A stretch of 64,000 bases of DNA from Amblyomma americanum (GCF_052857255.1 NC_135497.1:188967326-189031325); one strand, 5' to 3'. Shown: positions 23,763 to 35,970, counted from the first letter of the stretch. The notes: generated by a model from the sequence alone, not told the origin. Program-made: numbers and translations.

Positions 23763-26228
23763 TTGGCAGAGGAATTTGCAGACGCACTCGTACGCGCTGA
23801 TTCTGGAATAGATATATATTCACCACCTGTTTCCTCCAGGTCTATCATGGACGTGCCGTTCACGCTTCGTGAGCTTCAGATTGCGCTCAGTGGCCTGTGG
23901 CGCCGGTGTTCACCAGGTCCCGACAGCATCACCAGTCAAATGCTGAATAATCTGCCCTTGCAACTCAGAAAGGAGCTCCTCAACTTCATCAATCGTGTTT
24001 GGGAGACTGGCGATGTTCCTCCGTCATGGAAGGGGGCACATGTAGTTCCGGTACTGAAGCCTGGCAAAGACATGACAGACCTTGCCTCGTATCGCCCTGT
24101 GTCATTGACCTCCTTTGTAGCTAAGTTGATGGAGAAGCTGGTAAATGAACGCTTATCATGGTGGCTTGAGGACAGCAAGGCACTGCCATCATGTATGACA
24201 GGATTCCGCCGAGGTCTTAGTGCCCAAGATAGCGTCTTAGACTTGATCAGTCACATATAACACCAGATAGCTTTCGGCCTTTCCACCTTAGCCATTTTTC
24301 TTGATGTTGCGAAAGCTTACGACAGCGTGCTTCAGAGCTCAATTCTAAACAGTTTGCAAGGCATGGGCATACAGGGCCATATGTTAAGATTCATTTACAA
24401 GTTTATAAGTGATCGCGCGGTTCGTGTACGGTTAGGGAGTACGTTAAGCACCGAAAGGGTTCTATCACGAGGTGTGCCTCAAGGAAGTGTTCTTTCCCCC
24501 ACGCTCTTTAACGCCGTAATGGCTGGTCTACCCGATTCGTTGAATAAAAGTTGCAGGCAAGTGCGTATGTCAATTTATGCTGACGACATCTGTATTTGGA
24601 TTACTGGCTACCAACACAAGCGATTAGCCCTGATTGCTCGACAGGCTATACTTTCGGCACAAGCTTACCTTCAAGGTCTGGGGTTGTCTCTGTCAGTGGA
24701 CAAATCCGGCTTTATTCTGTTTCCAGGTGTAGGAAGACGTCAAGCGCGGTTGAAGATAGACCTCGGTCACTCTTGCATCCGTCAATTCAACCACGCGCGT
24801 TTCATGGGCGTCATTATTGACTCCCGTCTACAGTGGCGAAAAGCTGTAGACGCGATTGTTTCATCTATATCTTCTCGTCTCAATGTGATCCGTAGAATTG
24901 CACGTGAGCAATGGGGAAACCATCCTTCTTCAATGGTCAAACTTCATGAAGCGCTGGTGGTCAGCCGGATAATGTATCAATTACCTTTAATTTCCCCCTC
25001 GGCGTCACAACTTGAGCGTCTCAAAGTTGTCCACAGAAAAGGCCTAAGAAGAGCCATTGGAGTTCCCCAGGCGGCTGCGAATAAGGCAGTACTTCATGAG
25101 TACCTATCGAAACCTCTTAGCCTTATCGCTTCTCAGAGACTATTAATGCATCTTGACCGCTTAGGAGAGACGGTAGCTGGGCGATCCCTTCTCCAGCGGC
25201 TCTGCAAGGGATATGAGTCGAAGGCTTACTTGGCACTCAATACTCTTAGTTCTTTAGGCATTAATGTCCGAAGGCAAAGGAAACGGTTGAAACCCCCCTG
25301 GTCTTTTCCGACCCTCGACTGTAAGGTCACAATTCCCCATGTGAGCGCAAAGCGCAGCTCTCCTTTGGCAGCAACGCGTTCGCTTGTACTGGAACACTTG
25401 GAAACGGAGTATGCCTGCCATCTCCAAATTTTCACGGATGGTTCTGTGGACAAGGTCAAACAAGCTAGCGCAGCGGCTTTTTACATTCCTTCTTTGGACT
25501 TTAAGTGGTCTGTACGCTTTACTGCTGTCGTATCCTACACAACGGCCGAAAGTGTCGCTATTGAGGCGGTTTTACGGAAGTTAGGGTCTTGTCCGGCTCA
25601 ACCTGTTGTCATCCTAACTGGTTCAAAATCTGCCCTTCAAAGGTTAGAGCGCGGATTCCCTACTAACGCCTTGTCTCTAAGCTCTCTGCGCTTGGTGCAG
25701 AATCTGCACAGCAGAGCCTTTACTCTACATTTCCAGTGGGTGCGCTCTCACATAGGAGTCAACGGTAATGAGGTGGCAGACAGTTTCGCCCATAAAGCTC
25801 TCTTAAGGATTCCATCAAAAAAAGTACCTCAAGATGGGAAAAGTCTCTGCAGGAAAACGGTGCTCGATCACTTCAGTACCCTGTGGAGTGCGTCCCACAA
25901 GCCATGTGCGACCAAGGGACTGAGAAGATCTCAGGCGACCCTTCTACATCGAATTCGCACGGCCTCTGCTCGCACTCCTGCATGGATGCATAAGACCGGC
26001 ATAGCATCGTCTCCGCTCTGCTCTTTATGCGGTGTGTGCGGGGATATCGAACATTATATTATGTACTGCCCAGAGTACAACGCGGAAAGGGATGTGATGT
26101 TCGCTTCAGACAGGAACCCGTCACAGCACAGTGCAGGACATTGTCTACCTGAGTGGAAACCAGACATGCAGAAGGGAGGCTGCACGCCTTCTTTTAACAT
26201 TTCTGCAGAACACGGATATTGTTTTTAA
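23763..26228 (+). pseudogene. I-type LINE ORF2, reverse transcriptase, RNase H and C-terminal Cys/His cluster
   Basis: A stop (TAA, 24,258-24,260) breaks a frame that then stays open for 633 codons. Motifs are PGPDSITSQML, SYRPVSLTS, AIFLDVAKAYDSV, GVPQGSVLSPTLF and an intact IYADDICIW active site. RNase H follows, with IFTDGSVD, TTAESVAIEA, and QWVRSHIGVNGNEVADSFAH. Its third acidic position reads LTGSKSAL where relatives have T-D-S, so that Asp is Gly. The C-terminus carries LCSLCGVCGDIEHYIMYCPEY, a zinc-knuckle-like cluster. Apart from the stops and the RNase H change, this is well preserved. Confidence 0.9.
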
Positions 26229-26258
26229 ATGGTGACAGCAGGAACGGACTATGGCCTA

Positions 26259-26446
26259 CTGTGATTGAATGTGTGCGTAGATGGTGTCTTTCGGAGGGGA
26301 CTATTTTATACTGTGAGTGAATGTGTGTATGGAGTGTGGCACTACAATGGCCTATGTTCTACTGTGACTGAATATGTGCATAGATGGTGACTTCTGGAGT
26401 GGACTGTGATGTGAACTGTGTGGATTGATTGTGTGCATAGATGGTG
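26259..26446 (+). repeat. Degenerate tandem repeats in the 3' UTR of I copy 1
   Basis: A unit close to CTGTGATTGAATGTGTGCAT followed by AGATGGTG recurs at about 26,259, 26,309, 26,362 and 26,416 with a spacing near 50 bases. Similar units occur inverted in the second copy (50,330-50,520), so they belong to the family's 3' UTR. Confidence 0.7.
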
Positions 26447-26600
26447 GCTGCGGGAGAGAATGTGTGCTATTATAAGAGACTGTGCGCTTAGCGGGGTAGA
26501 TGCGGCATTGTTAATATCGAAGGGACGCTGCGGTGGAGCAATTGCCGGCAGATAAAGCAAGGCTAACCCCACCTGTAGCATTCAACACCTCAACCTCAAG

Positions 26601-26950
26601 CCGGCTAGGATCACTTGGATCCAGTTCAGAAGAGTAGGATGCAAGTTTAAACGTAAGCACTTCTGCATTATACTACAAAGGATTTTATCGCATGATTTCT
26701 CAAAGAGAGTGAGGTGCAAGCGCATATCACGAAGAATGACAAGTTGGCTATCACAGGTATGCTTTTCATACAGCGTGCCGATCTGAAAGGAGCAATTTAA
26801 TGGGCCACAACAGTCTAGCAGTGTGATAGCTAGTTCATAGTTTTTCACGATTAGGAACACAAGTCATAGAAATGAAGCAACAGTTGCGGTGCGACGACTG
26901 GCAAGACGCATTTGTGAGAGGTGGGAAACTACACAGCAACACTACATATA
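26601..26950. other. Unassigned interval between the I-type LINE and the foldback MITE
   Basis: About 350 bases with no recognisable gene or element end. Confidence 0.4.
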
Positions 26951-26952
26951 TA

Positions 26953-27588
26953 CAGGGTGTTTCACCTAAGACCTAACACTATTTTTTTTAAATAGGTTTT
27001 TTTGAATTACAAGAGCGCTTTCTTCGGTATAGCATTTTCAACGGAATAATACATCAGGATGCAGCTAAGACGTCCTAACTAGCAGGCTGTGTCCTAATAT
27101 TGAATAGTTGACTTTCTAATTATTACTGTTAGCATTTTTTTATTATTGAGAGCCGTGTAGCCTACCATAATTGATATATCATGTTTTAGAATTCAGAAAA
27201 CGCGGTTGCCATCGGCACTGTGGCCTAACAAATTTTGGCTATTTCGACGAGTTACGTGCACTGGAGTGGTTGCTTTGCCTGCAAGCGTTTCGAGATCGCA
27301 TGTATTTTGGCGCGATTGTAGCCAAAATTTCTTGTGCCACAGCGCTGAGATCAACCCCGTTTTCGAAATTCTAACAACTGATATGGATATTACTTAGGGT
27401 GGGCTACACGTCTTTGAATAATTAGGGCGCCCAACAGTAATGTTTAAAAAGTTAACCAGCCTGCTCGTTAGCACGTCCCAGCTTTATTCTGAAGTACTAC
27501 ACCGCTGACACTATTATGGAAAAAAAGCGCTCTTCTAACTCAAAAAGCCTATTTTAAAAAATAAAATAGCCTTAGGTGAAACATCCTC
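26953..27588. mobile_element. Foldback MITE, palindromic over ~300-base arms, TA flanks
   Basis: The left end starts CAGGGTGTTTCACCTAAG and the right end is CTTAGGTGAAACATCCTC, each flanked by TA (26,951-26,952 and 27,589-27,590). The two halves stay complementary along almost their whole length. Examples are AGCAGGCTG, ATTACTGTT, GTGTAGCC, GAAAACG and CTGTGGC in mirrored order, with the centre near 27,270. There is no coding capacity. Confidence 0.85.
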
Positions 27589-27590
27589 TA

Positions 27591-28195
27591 CATGTTCACA
27601 CTGCTTACGGCGCTTTGTCCAGCTGTTGTCTTGGCTTAGTGCCACAGAACTTCAACAGTGTGTACTGTAGGAATAATTGATGGCAACGCAATAAGGTGAA
27701 ACTGCACTAAGGGACGAAGACAACACAGCTAGAATTGCGCCTTGAAGCAGTGGCGGTGTCTGTTCTTTACTGTCGGGCTTGTTCTATAGCGTTGTTTTAC
27801 CAGCTCCAGAGGGCTCATTTTTAAATCTGCTGTTTTAAAGTGATTATGTTAAGTAAAGCCGGCTATTATTCTTGAACCACGAAACTTCTGCAACATACAC
27901 CACATTATTCGAATCAGGTGGCGTAGTTTGATAGGAACAGATTTACTACTTGTGTCAGATAGTTGAGCAACTATGATTTCGTGCTTGCGACATTATCACA
28001 ACTAAAAAATTGCCCCATTTTTCTGTATACAGCCACGCCTCGTTAATATTCAACCTGTAATATGTCGACTGGTATTATGGCCAGTTTTTCTGAGGACGGA
28101 ACTTTTTCAAAGCATGTACGCCTTGTTACCATGGAAACTTGCTGTTTGGGCAATGGACAGGGTGAAACTGCACAAAATTCATTATATATAATTGG
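27591..28195. other. Unassigned AT-rich interval
   Basis: No recognisable gene or element end is seen. Confidence 0.4.
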
Positions 28196-28495
28196 TTTTT
28201 GGGGGAAAGGAAATGGCGCAGTATCTGTCTCATATATCGTTGGACACCTGAACCGCGCCGTAAGGGAAGGGATAAGGAAGGGAGTGAAAGAAGAAAGGAA
28301 GAAGGAGGTGCCGTAGTGGAGGGCTCCGGAATAATTTCGACCACCTGGGGATCTTTAACGTGCACTGACATCGCACAGCACACGGGCGCCTTGGCGTTTT
28401 TCCTCTATAAAAACGCAGCCGCCGCGGTCGGGTTCGAACCCGGGAACTCCGGATCAGTAGTCGAGCGCCCTAACCACTGAGCCACCGCGGCGGGG
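28196..28495 (-). mobile_element. tRNA-derived SINE (type B), near full length
   Basis: Read on the minus strand, the head is CCGCCGCGGTGGCTCAGTGG with a B box GGTTCGAACCC. The shared SINE core follows (GTGCTGTGCGATGTCAGTGC, then CCCCAGGTGGTCGAAATT and CTACGGC). It then diverges from type A into a pyrimidine-rich stretch, GCGCGGTTCAGGTGTCC and a tail ending ATTTCCTTTCCCCC. This looks like a tick SINE transcribed by RNA polymerase III and mobilised by a LINE in trans. Confidence 0.85.
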
Positions 28496-29913
28496 CCAAA
28501 GTCCATTAGCACCTGCGTTTTTTGCCGTGTAATGTGGGCTGCAATGTGGACAATATCTTAACTGTGGTAACCAGATACTATTACACACGGCAAGAATTTT
28601 TGGATTTGAGTAGAGAAAATAAATGCAGATTGAATCATATGGCTGTTGCATCCTGAAATTGCAATCATATCACAAGTAGCATAGCGTGCAGTTTTTTTGT
28701 TGTTAAACCGAAAACTGCCAGGCACGCCGACTCTCTCACTCGAATTTTCTGATTGACAAAGCACTTTTCTGTCCGGTGTCAGAATCATTGGCACTGAAAG
28801 TCTCGGCGACTCATTTTCTGGCGCACACTTTTCACTGTACAAATTGAATTAATTCACTCACTTACAGCTTAACTTTTTTGTCATAACCTGACAGATGTCT
28901 ACTTTCAACACTAAGTTAACGTTTTCTTAAACGGAGCACGCGACAAGAGGAAAAAACTACTCCAGTTCAAAGCAGGTCGGCAGGAGGAAAACTTAGCACA
29001 GGTGCAAATCAGGGAATCTGTAAATTCAAATCGAGCAGTAAGGAAATGGGTTCAAATTAAAAGTGGACTCAGCGTCGACAGGTCGATGGTTGCACCGACA
29101 CTGCAGAACTTTCAGAAATGGCTCAACGCCAGCATTGCAGAGCCAACCACCGTGCAATAGCGCGTAGTACATTTTCAAATTCAAAATAAACCTCGGTAAT
29201 GAGGTTTGGAAATATGCACAAAAATGGTCCTGACGTTACCACACCAAACATTTTAACAGATAAGTGTCCCGAGAATCCAATAGCTGATCATTGTGGAAGG
29301 TGCAAATAAGCATCTACGTTCAAGAAAGCAAATTTTGGCATACAGCAAATTCCAGGAGGATAAATAAAATGTAGGAAGTCTACACATCTAACAAATACAA
29401 TGTTCTCATGAGCCCACCATCGCCTTCACCCAGGCAAATAATGTTAATTTCAGGCAGTCGCGGTTAAATGAACGTAGCAGACACACGTGTGCATGCACAT
29501 TGATAACATAAGGTCTAAAGTCTTCGAGAATGCCTCAAACAAGCTGATGCAGCTTACGTAGGAAGCGCTGCTTGACAACTGTTCGATATCAGTAAAGCCG
29601 AGTTGTCGAGCAGCTCAGGGGCAGTAGTGTAATGAAAGCAACAACAAATATGGGATCAGGTGACGATTCAAGGACTAGAGTTTCTGTCCCGCATGTCATG
29701 GCTTACGAAGCACTTCAATATTGGTGCATTTTAGCAACGGTCATGGCAACCATGCTAATGCACTTAATATTGCGAAGCATTTGTCTAAAATCCAACTTCA
29801 CTTCATGTTGCTAAGCAAAAAATAAATTTTAATCAGCATTTTAGTGAAAATGTTTTTCTTCGTTCTGATTCACGATTCGCTATAAAGGGAAACTCGCTCT
29901 ATGTACAGTTTTG
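28496..29913. other. Unassigned AT-rich interval
   Basis: About 1.4 kb without a recognisable gene or element boundary. It ends with ATGG (29,914-29,917), the target duplication of the LTR element to the right. Confidence 0.45.
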
Positions 29914-29917
29914 ATGG

Positions 29918-30507
29918 TGTGGGGACCTGCCCTGCAGCCTCCTGTGTTTGCTTTCCCGCGAGGCACCGTGCAGCGGCAGTCTCACCTCGAGGATGAACGC
30001 ATTCCCTTGTCAGTTACATTAACTGGCAAGATAGAGCGCCAGCTTCGCTGCGCGGGAGACTGCCAAAGCCCGCGCGTGGGAGAGGGGCATGGGGGCTTCG
30101 GCTGGGATCGTCGGCGCGAGCGGACGTGTCGCTCGCGGCTCCGCTCTTCGCCGGCGGGGCGAGGAAGCGACGGGGAGACAGGCTCCCGTACTCGTCCCGT
30201 CCGGCCTTCGGAGTATATATCCCTTGCCCTAGCGCGGGCGAACATCTGCTCGGAACCTTGCTGGTGAGTCGGACGACCTTGATTCATTAGCGTACCTTGT
30301 TGCTAGCTGGCGTTATTGTTGCTGCAGCAATAAATGCCTGTTTGTGTCAGCCAGTGTGCCGTTCTTTGCTCCCTCAGAGCAAGGCCCGCCGTGGTCGGCG
30401 AGCGCTCCGTAGCGTACGCGATCACGGGGTGGGGTCCGGGTGGCTTTGAACCGTGTCAGCCGCGATTGAGTGGGGAGAACGTATATATCTCCCCAGTCAA
30501 CCCCACA
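29918..30507 (+). repeat. 5' LTR with TATA box and polyadenylation signal
   Basis: The 590-base LTR contains GAGTATATATCCC (TATA at 30,214-30,220) and AATAAA at 30,329-30,334. CTGGTGAGTCGG lies in between and resembles a splice donor. The ends form a perfect 7-base inverted repeat. Confidence 0.9.
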
Positions 30508-31820
30508 TCTGGCAGCCGAACGTGGGGCCCGCTCTTGGAACATTGGACGACTGTCGGTTCGGTTCGAGGAACGCTCTATGTCCGGACTTGACAAGTGCTA
30601 GGCCTAGAGTGAATTTTGATCGCTAGGACCTGTGGCATGCTTTCTTGAGTGCGAGGTGTATTGCGCTGCAGCATGTATGAACTTTTCGACATGCTCAGCA
30701 CATTTTTAATTAAGATTTCCCAGGAGTTTCGTCATGAGAATCACCGTGTCCGCATCGAGGGAGCGCGAGGCCTAGCGCCCGCGGAGTCACCGAGCCCGAA
30801 GCGAGTGAGTACGGAAGCCGCGTGGGTGGTCCGAGTTTCTGTATATATTTTCTCTACTGTCTCTTTTTCGACTCTGGGAGTCGCGGCTCCGGGAGCCGGG
30901 TGGCCTGGGGCCACGGGTGCCGCTAGAAGCTCGCTGGTATTGTAGCTCGGCACCGGGCGCTCCGACACCGTCCGATACGGTGGGCGCCGACCGCTCAGAA
31001 GCTGCTTTGTGCAGTGAGCGGGGTAGGACCACCCCACAAAGCTGATGTCTCCTCGCGGCTGCGCGCATGTAACCCGTTTCGGGTCTTTGTTGTGTTCACG
31101 GTCGTTGTCGGAGTGGTACTTAGGCCTAATGCTTTTCGGAGCTGCCTGCACCGCGTCAGAAGAGGCACGACCACCGGACCGTGGTGTTGAGAGGGGGCGC
31201 ACTTTGCTGCCCGCCCGTTTTTTTGTACCCTCGCACGAACTGAGCAGTCTCATTCAACTCAAGAAAGGGCTTTGTTCACTCGAACTTTGCGTTTGCACAG
31301 CCGCCGACACGTTTTGCTAGCGAGTTAGGCATTGTGCCACGAGGCCCTACGGATGCCGTTTCCCTCCCGTGACCTACGTTAAAGGCACGCCGAGAGCGTT
31401 TCGGCAATTTTGCAGATCCGGTGGAGCCATCCAGGCTTGCTGTCCGGTGCACATCGTCTCGCTGTCACCTGCCGCGATGGAGCGGCCTGTATCCTGTTCG
31501 CCGCATCCATCCGGGGCAGCTGTGGCAAGACCAGTCAGCAGTCACCTCCGGCTGCTGCTGCCCTGCCGAATACTGCAGAATCCTGGCCTGCAGTTTTCCC
31601 ACCGGCCTTCGATTCGCGGGCCTGCGCACACGGTAGTCCGCGGGCCATGCGAGTCATCCCAGCGGAGACCTTCACGCCGCCTTCGGAATACCGCGGAAGT
31701 CTGCGTGGATGCTGTCGGCGTGACCTCCGCTGCAAGACGTGCCTCAAGGACATGAAGACCACGAGACTCCTCCATAGCATGTACTTTCAGCCGCGTGGGT
31801 CTATTTAAGGTTGGGGGGGA
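30508..31820 (+). other. Internal region of the non-autonomous LTR element
   Basis: A primer-binding-site candidate is at 30,510-30,527 and a polypurine tract at 31,807-31,820. Overlapping open frames at 31,369-31,808 (128 and 132 codons) show no domain I recognise and are not called as genes, because the GC-rich sequence is open on both strands. Confidence 0.75.
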
Positions 31821-32373
31821 TGTGGGGACCTGCCCTGCAGCCCCCTGTGTTTGCTTTCCCGCGAGGCACCATGCAGCGGCAGTCTCACCTCGAGGATGAA
31901 CGCATTCCCTTGTCAGTTACATTAACTGGCAAGAGAGAGCGCCAGCATCGCTGCGCGGGAGACTGCCAAAGCCCGCGGGCGAGAGAGGGGGCATGGGGGC
32001 TTCGGCTGGGATCGTCTGCGCGAGCGGACGTGTCGCTCGCGGCTCCGCTCTTCGCCGGCAGGGCGAGGAAGCGACGGGGAGACAGGCTTGCCCTAGCGCG
32101 GGCGAACATCTGCTCGGATCCTTGCTGGTGAGTCGGACGACCTTGATTCATTAGCGTACCTTGTTGCTAGTTGGCGTTATTGTTGCTGTAGCAATAAATG
32201 CCTGTTTGTGTCCGCCACTGTGTCGTTCCTGTGTTCCCTCAGAGCAAGGCCCGCCGTGGTCGGCGAGTGCTCGGTAGCGTACGCGATCACGGGGTGGGGT
32301 CCGGGCGGCTTTGAACCGTGTCAGCCGCGATTGAGTGGGGAGAACGTATATATCTCCCCAAGTCAACCCCACA
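31821..32373 (+). repeat. 3' LTR, lacking the upstream TATA box
   Basis: It matches the 5' LTR closely, with roughly two dozen small differences counted by eye. One deletion of about 40 bases removes the CGGAGTATATATCCC segment. AATAAA is at 32,193-32,198. The substitutions and deletion indicate an old insertion. Confidence 0.9.
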
Positions 32374-32377
32374 ATGG

Positions 32378-34145
32378 TTAACCAAACTGTTGATATTAAA
32401 AACGCACAGCTATATATGCGCAGGTTGCATTGAGAAGCATAAGCGTCTGATGTGGTCCGTTTCTTTTGGCATCACATCAAATGAAATGCTTCTGAAAAAG
32501 AGCTGCACTAGTCGGCGCCTATTAGAGATTTGTGCATTTCGAAACAACCGTTAATGAGTTGCGGCAGTGGTTTTTATTCGTACATAACAGTTCCTGATCT
32601 GGTGATAACATATGGCGCAACCCAAACGTAACACTACTGCTTTAACTCAGCCCATCATATCAAACAGGGGAAGTTAGATCCATTGAATTCGTCACACAAT
32701 TAATTATTGCGGATATAGGCCATCATAGCCTTGAGGAAACAAAAAAGGAAGCTCCCGAAGTGACAGCCGCCATGCCACCAATTTTTCACACAGATTACAC
32801 TGTGCCGCCGGCAGACCATGGTAATCCGGCCACCCATAGTAGCCAAATGCACTTTATAGAGCGCAATGCCACAGAATGGTGGCGACGCTTTTGTTGTCCC
32901 GGCAGAGAACAGCTCAGCGGCCATGCAGCCGAGGTCGCTTTGCACACGCAAAACACAGCTTTCAGGATTATCACGTCGCACTCGCAGTCGTTCTATAACA
33001 CAGTGCAAACACGAACCGCGATCAATATCAATGATGGCTACGTCGCAGGAATGACTTGTGCTCGCGATCACTACAACCATCGCATCGAATGCGACTAGCC
33101 ATAGAGCTCGCAGTTCATTTCAACATTAGGAAGACAAGGCGTGCGTGGCGAGCTTTTCAAATGTAATATTTGTTTGCAGACGATTTTACTAGCTGTCGAA
33201 AAAGCACTCGTTCCGACCGTAATCACTTTCACTACACTCGCACTCGTCACTGTGCTGTAAAGCTTATTGCATGCACTGAAAATTCACCGTGGTGAGTTCT
33301 TTTTGCTGCTGTTCGCGATTATCCTCGCGGGAATAATGAACACTTGTAACAATCACAAACAGCTCCAAATAACCACTTCGCGACACCGCCGCTGTGTACG
33401 TCTTGCGTAGGTTTGAAGGCTACTCAGTCAACTCAGTGAGACGGCGACAGAACAACTTGGGGAAACTGTCGCCCGCCACTGTTGCGCACGGCGAAGTTCG
33501 AAGTCGCCGTAAACACTTGTAACTGCTACATGCGGCCAATATTATGTGTTTCTCGGCAATAGCTACTACCATATAGGTTTGGTTTCTCATTTCGCTTTGC
33601 GAGCGGCCATCGTGTACAGGGAAAAATGAGGAGGTGGGTCCTGGAACGTCACGGGCCAGCAGCCAATAGATGAGATGCGACCATCCGCTCGTGCGCCCGA
33701 AAGTTGAAATTAGCCAGGTTTGCCCGCCTGGGTGGACCCCATTCATGGGCAGCTGCCCCATTCATACCCAACAATCCTGGACAAAAGCATTTTAGAGCGG
33801 GAAACCGTTTATGAACGCAATTTTTTTGCATCATCTGAGATTTCACTATAACAATAAATATGTCCGCAAATCAATCGACGGCAGTCATGTATAGTTTTTA
33901 TTAACGTTCTTGCGATCGTCAAAAGTGTTCCCCTTTGGTTTTCTATGGCAGTCTTAACTGTTCCATGTGATCGATGGAAACGATTTAAAAGAAAGATTTT
34001 GCTACATATCAGAAGAATGTACTATTACCTGAAATATTTCCATAACACAGTCTTACAATTGTCTAATTTTCAAAATTTTTTCTATAGAATGTTCGACATC
34101 ATTCGGCCCGTGCTCATGGTGGCAAAGACGCGTTCGCGTGCGGCT
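32378..34145. other. Unassigned interval
   Basis: No gene recognised. The part at 32,700-33,100 is open on both strands without domain features. The rest is AT-rich. Confidence 0.4.
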
Positions 34146-34149
34146 CAAA

Positions 34150-35730
34150 AACGATCGTAAAGCGGCCATTAGGTGCCAGTTCTCGTGCAAAAGATTGATG
34201 GCCGCGAGAGAGTCATAGCGTATGCCAGCGACTCTTTGTCAAAGGCAGGGGCAACGTATCCAAACGACAAAGAAGGAGTGCCTTGCAATGGATGGGACAC
34301 CTCGAAATTCCGGCTTGTATGGCAGGCCTTTCAAGGTACTGAGTGATCACCACGCGCTGTGCTGGTTTGCCGATTTGAAAGACCCTTCCGGCCGACTAAC
34401 TCGATGGAGCTTACGGCTTCAAGATTTGGTCGTTAGCGTGGTCCACAATTCTGGGCGCAAGCACTCCGACTGCCACTCATGAGCTCCTGTCGACGCGTCT
34501 CCAAAACACGACGATGACGACGCCTTCCTTAGACTTATCAACAGACTTATCACGCACAGACCCCGACCTTCCCCACCTTTTCGAGTACCTGGAAGGCAGG
34601 ACTTCTTCGCCTCCTCCAGTGTTCAAGCGTGGGTTATCCTCCTTCTGTCTGCAGAGCAGGATCGGCGTGAAGAATCTCGTGCCCAACAAGGCCGCTTACC
34701 TCCTCGCGGTTTCTAACAAACTTCAAGATGAAATTCAGGAGGGTACACACGACGAACCGACAGCTGGGCACTTCGGCTTTACTCGCACTCTCCGCCGAAT
34801 TCTTGACAAATATTAGTGGCCCTGTCTTTCCACTGACGTCGCACAGTACGTCAAAAGTTGCAACTGTCCCCGTCGCAAAACACCGCCAACGAGAAGTGCA
34901 GGTTTTCTATAGCCAATTAAACTGCCTACAAAGCCGTTTTATCAGATCAGCATGGACCTTCTTGGCCCCCTTTGCCACGTCGGCATCCGGTAACGAGTGG
35001 ATAAAAGTAGCAGCTGGCTACTTAATCCGTTACGCCGCAGCACAAGCCCTGTCCCGGATTAACGCCGCAGAAGATTCCAGGCTTTTCGTTGAAAACATTC
35101 TCCTTCACCACGGTGCCCCTGAAATTTTCATTACGGACAGAGGAACTGCGCCGAGCTCACCCAAGCCATCCTGCAGTAAAGTGGCACAGCCACCGAAACA
35201 GGACTGCGTGTCATTCAATGGGCTTATGGAGCGTCTAAACAAAACGATAGCCGACATGCTCGCCATTTACAGTATGTGGACGCCGGACACAAGACCTTCG
35301 ACGCCATCCTTCGCTACGTCGTCTTCGCCTCAACACCGCAGTACAGGAGACCATCCATATGACGCCTTTTAGGCTAATTCACAGAGGGGCCAACGACAAC
35401 ATCGACGCCGCTCCGAAGAAACTTCACCGAAGAATACAACCTCGACTACGCGACCTACCTTCTGCGTGAAGAGGAAGCCTGACTACGGAAAGACGCTGCA
35501 ACCTACGAAGGCGCCACGCGGAATACAAGCCAGCAGACCGAGCCTGGCTTTGGACACCCGCCGCCACGGATTGAGTGAAAAACTTTTGCACCGCTATTTG
35601 GGCCCGCAGAGGGATCTTCGTCGATTAGCTCAACTGGCCTGTGAAGTCGTCTCTGATGGTATGACAGCATCTCAGCAAAGCTACGCACGACAAGAAGTTG
35701 CCAGTGCAATGCCTCGCAAGCCGTATTAAC
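34150..35730 (+). pseudogene. Gypsy C RNase H and integrase, multiply frameshifted
   Basis: Successive frames encode [44 protein letters not shown] and [14 protein letters not shown] (RNase H and connection). An integrase zinc-binding region follows (GTHDEPTAGHFGFTRTLRRI). Core fragments come next, with RYAAAQALSR, FVENILLHHGAPEIFITDRG (second catalytic Asp) and GLMERLNKTIADMLAIY (catalytic Glu region). The C-terminal GLSEKLLHRYLGP block follows. At least four frameshifts or stops separate these pieces. The intact enzyme inserts element DNA into chromosomes. Confidence 0.8.
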
Positions 35731-35970
35731 TCAGCAGTCCTTGCTAGGCGGGTAGTTGGTTTATGTTTTCAGTGCCGAATTCCTGGGCCTGCCTTGTCTT
35801 CTTTATGTGCTGCGCTAAAAAGAAGTGCGCCTTGGAAATCCGAATTATGCGCGTTAAAGGACAATTTGTAATTACGTTCTTGGTGTTTATTTCATAGTAT
35901 CCGGGTTTATTTTTTAGCACCTTTCTTATCGTTTTAAAGCATAGGACCAATGCTTCTTTGAGAGGGGAGT

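Larger units (their letters stand above)
22631..26600 (+). mobile_element. I-type LINE with endonuclease, reverse transcriptase and RNase H (I copy 1)
   Basis: One ORF2 order is visible: AP-like endonuclease, reverse transcriptase, RNase H, then a C-terminal Cys/His cluster, as in I-group non-LTR elements. The 3' end at about 26,600 (CAACACCTCAACCTC) is defined by comparison with the second copy at 50,165-51,806, which ends alike. The 5' boundary is not resolved. Damage is modest (one frameshift and a few stops), so this is among the younger elements in the window. Confidence 0.88.
29918..32373 (+). mobile_element. Complete non-autonomous LTR retrotransposon (2.46 kb)
   Basis: Two direct LTRs (29,918-30,507 and 31,821-32,373) start TGTGGGG and end CCCCACA. 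ATGG is duplicated outside (29,914-29,917 and 32,374-32,377). A primer-binding-site candidate, TGGCAGCCGAACGTGGGG, starts three bases after the 5' LTR. A polypurine tract, AAGGTTGGGGGGGA, sits directly before the 3' LTR. The 1.3-kb internal region has no gag, protease, reverse transcriptase or integrase similarity that I can see. The element therefore has every cis signal of an LTR retrotransposon but would depend on proteins from another element. Confidence 0.9.

Noticed and set aside
33420..33846. Minus-strand frames of 113 and 65 codons
   Set aside because: No domain, no splice support and no similarity to neighbouring elements that I can recognise.
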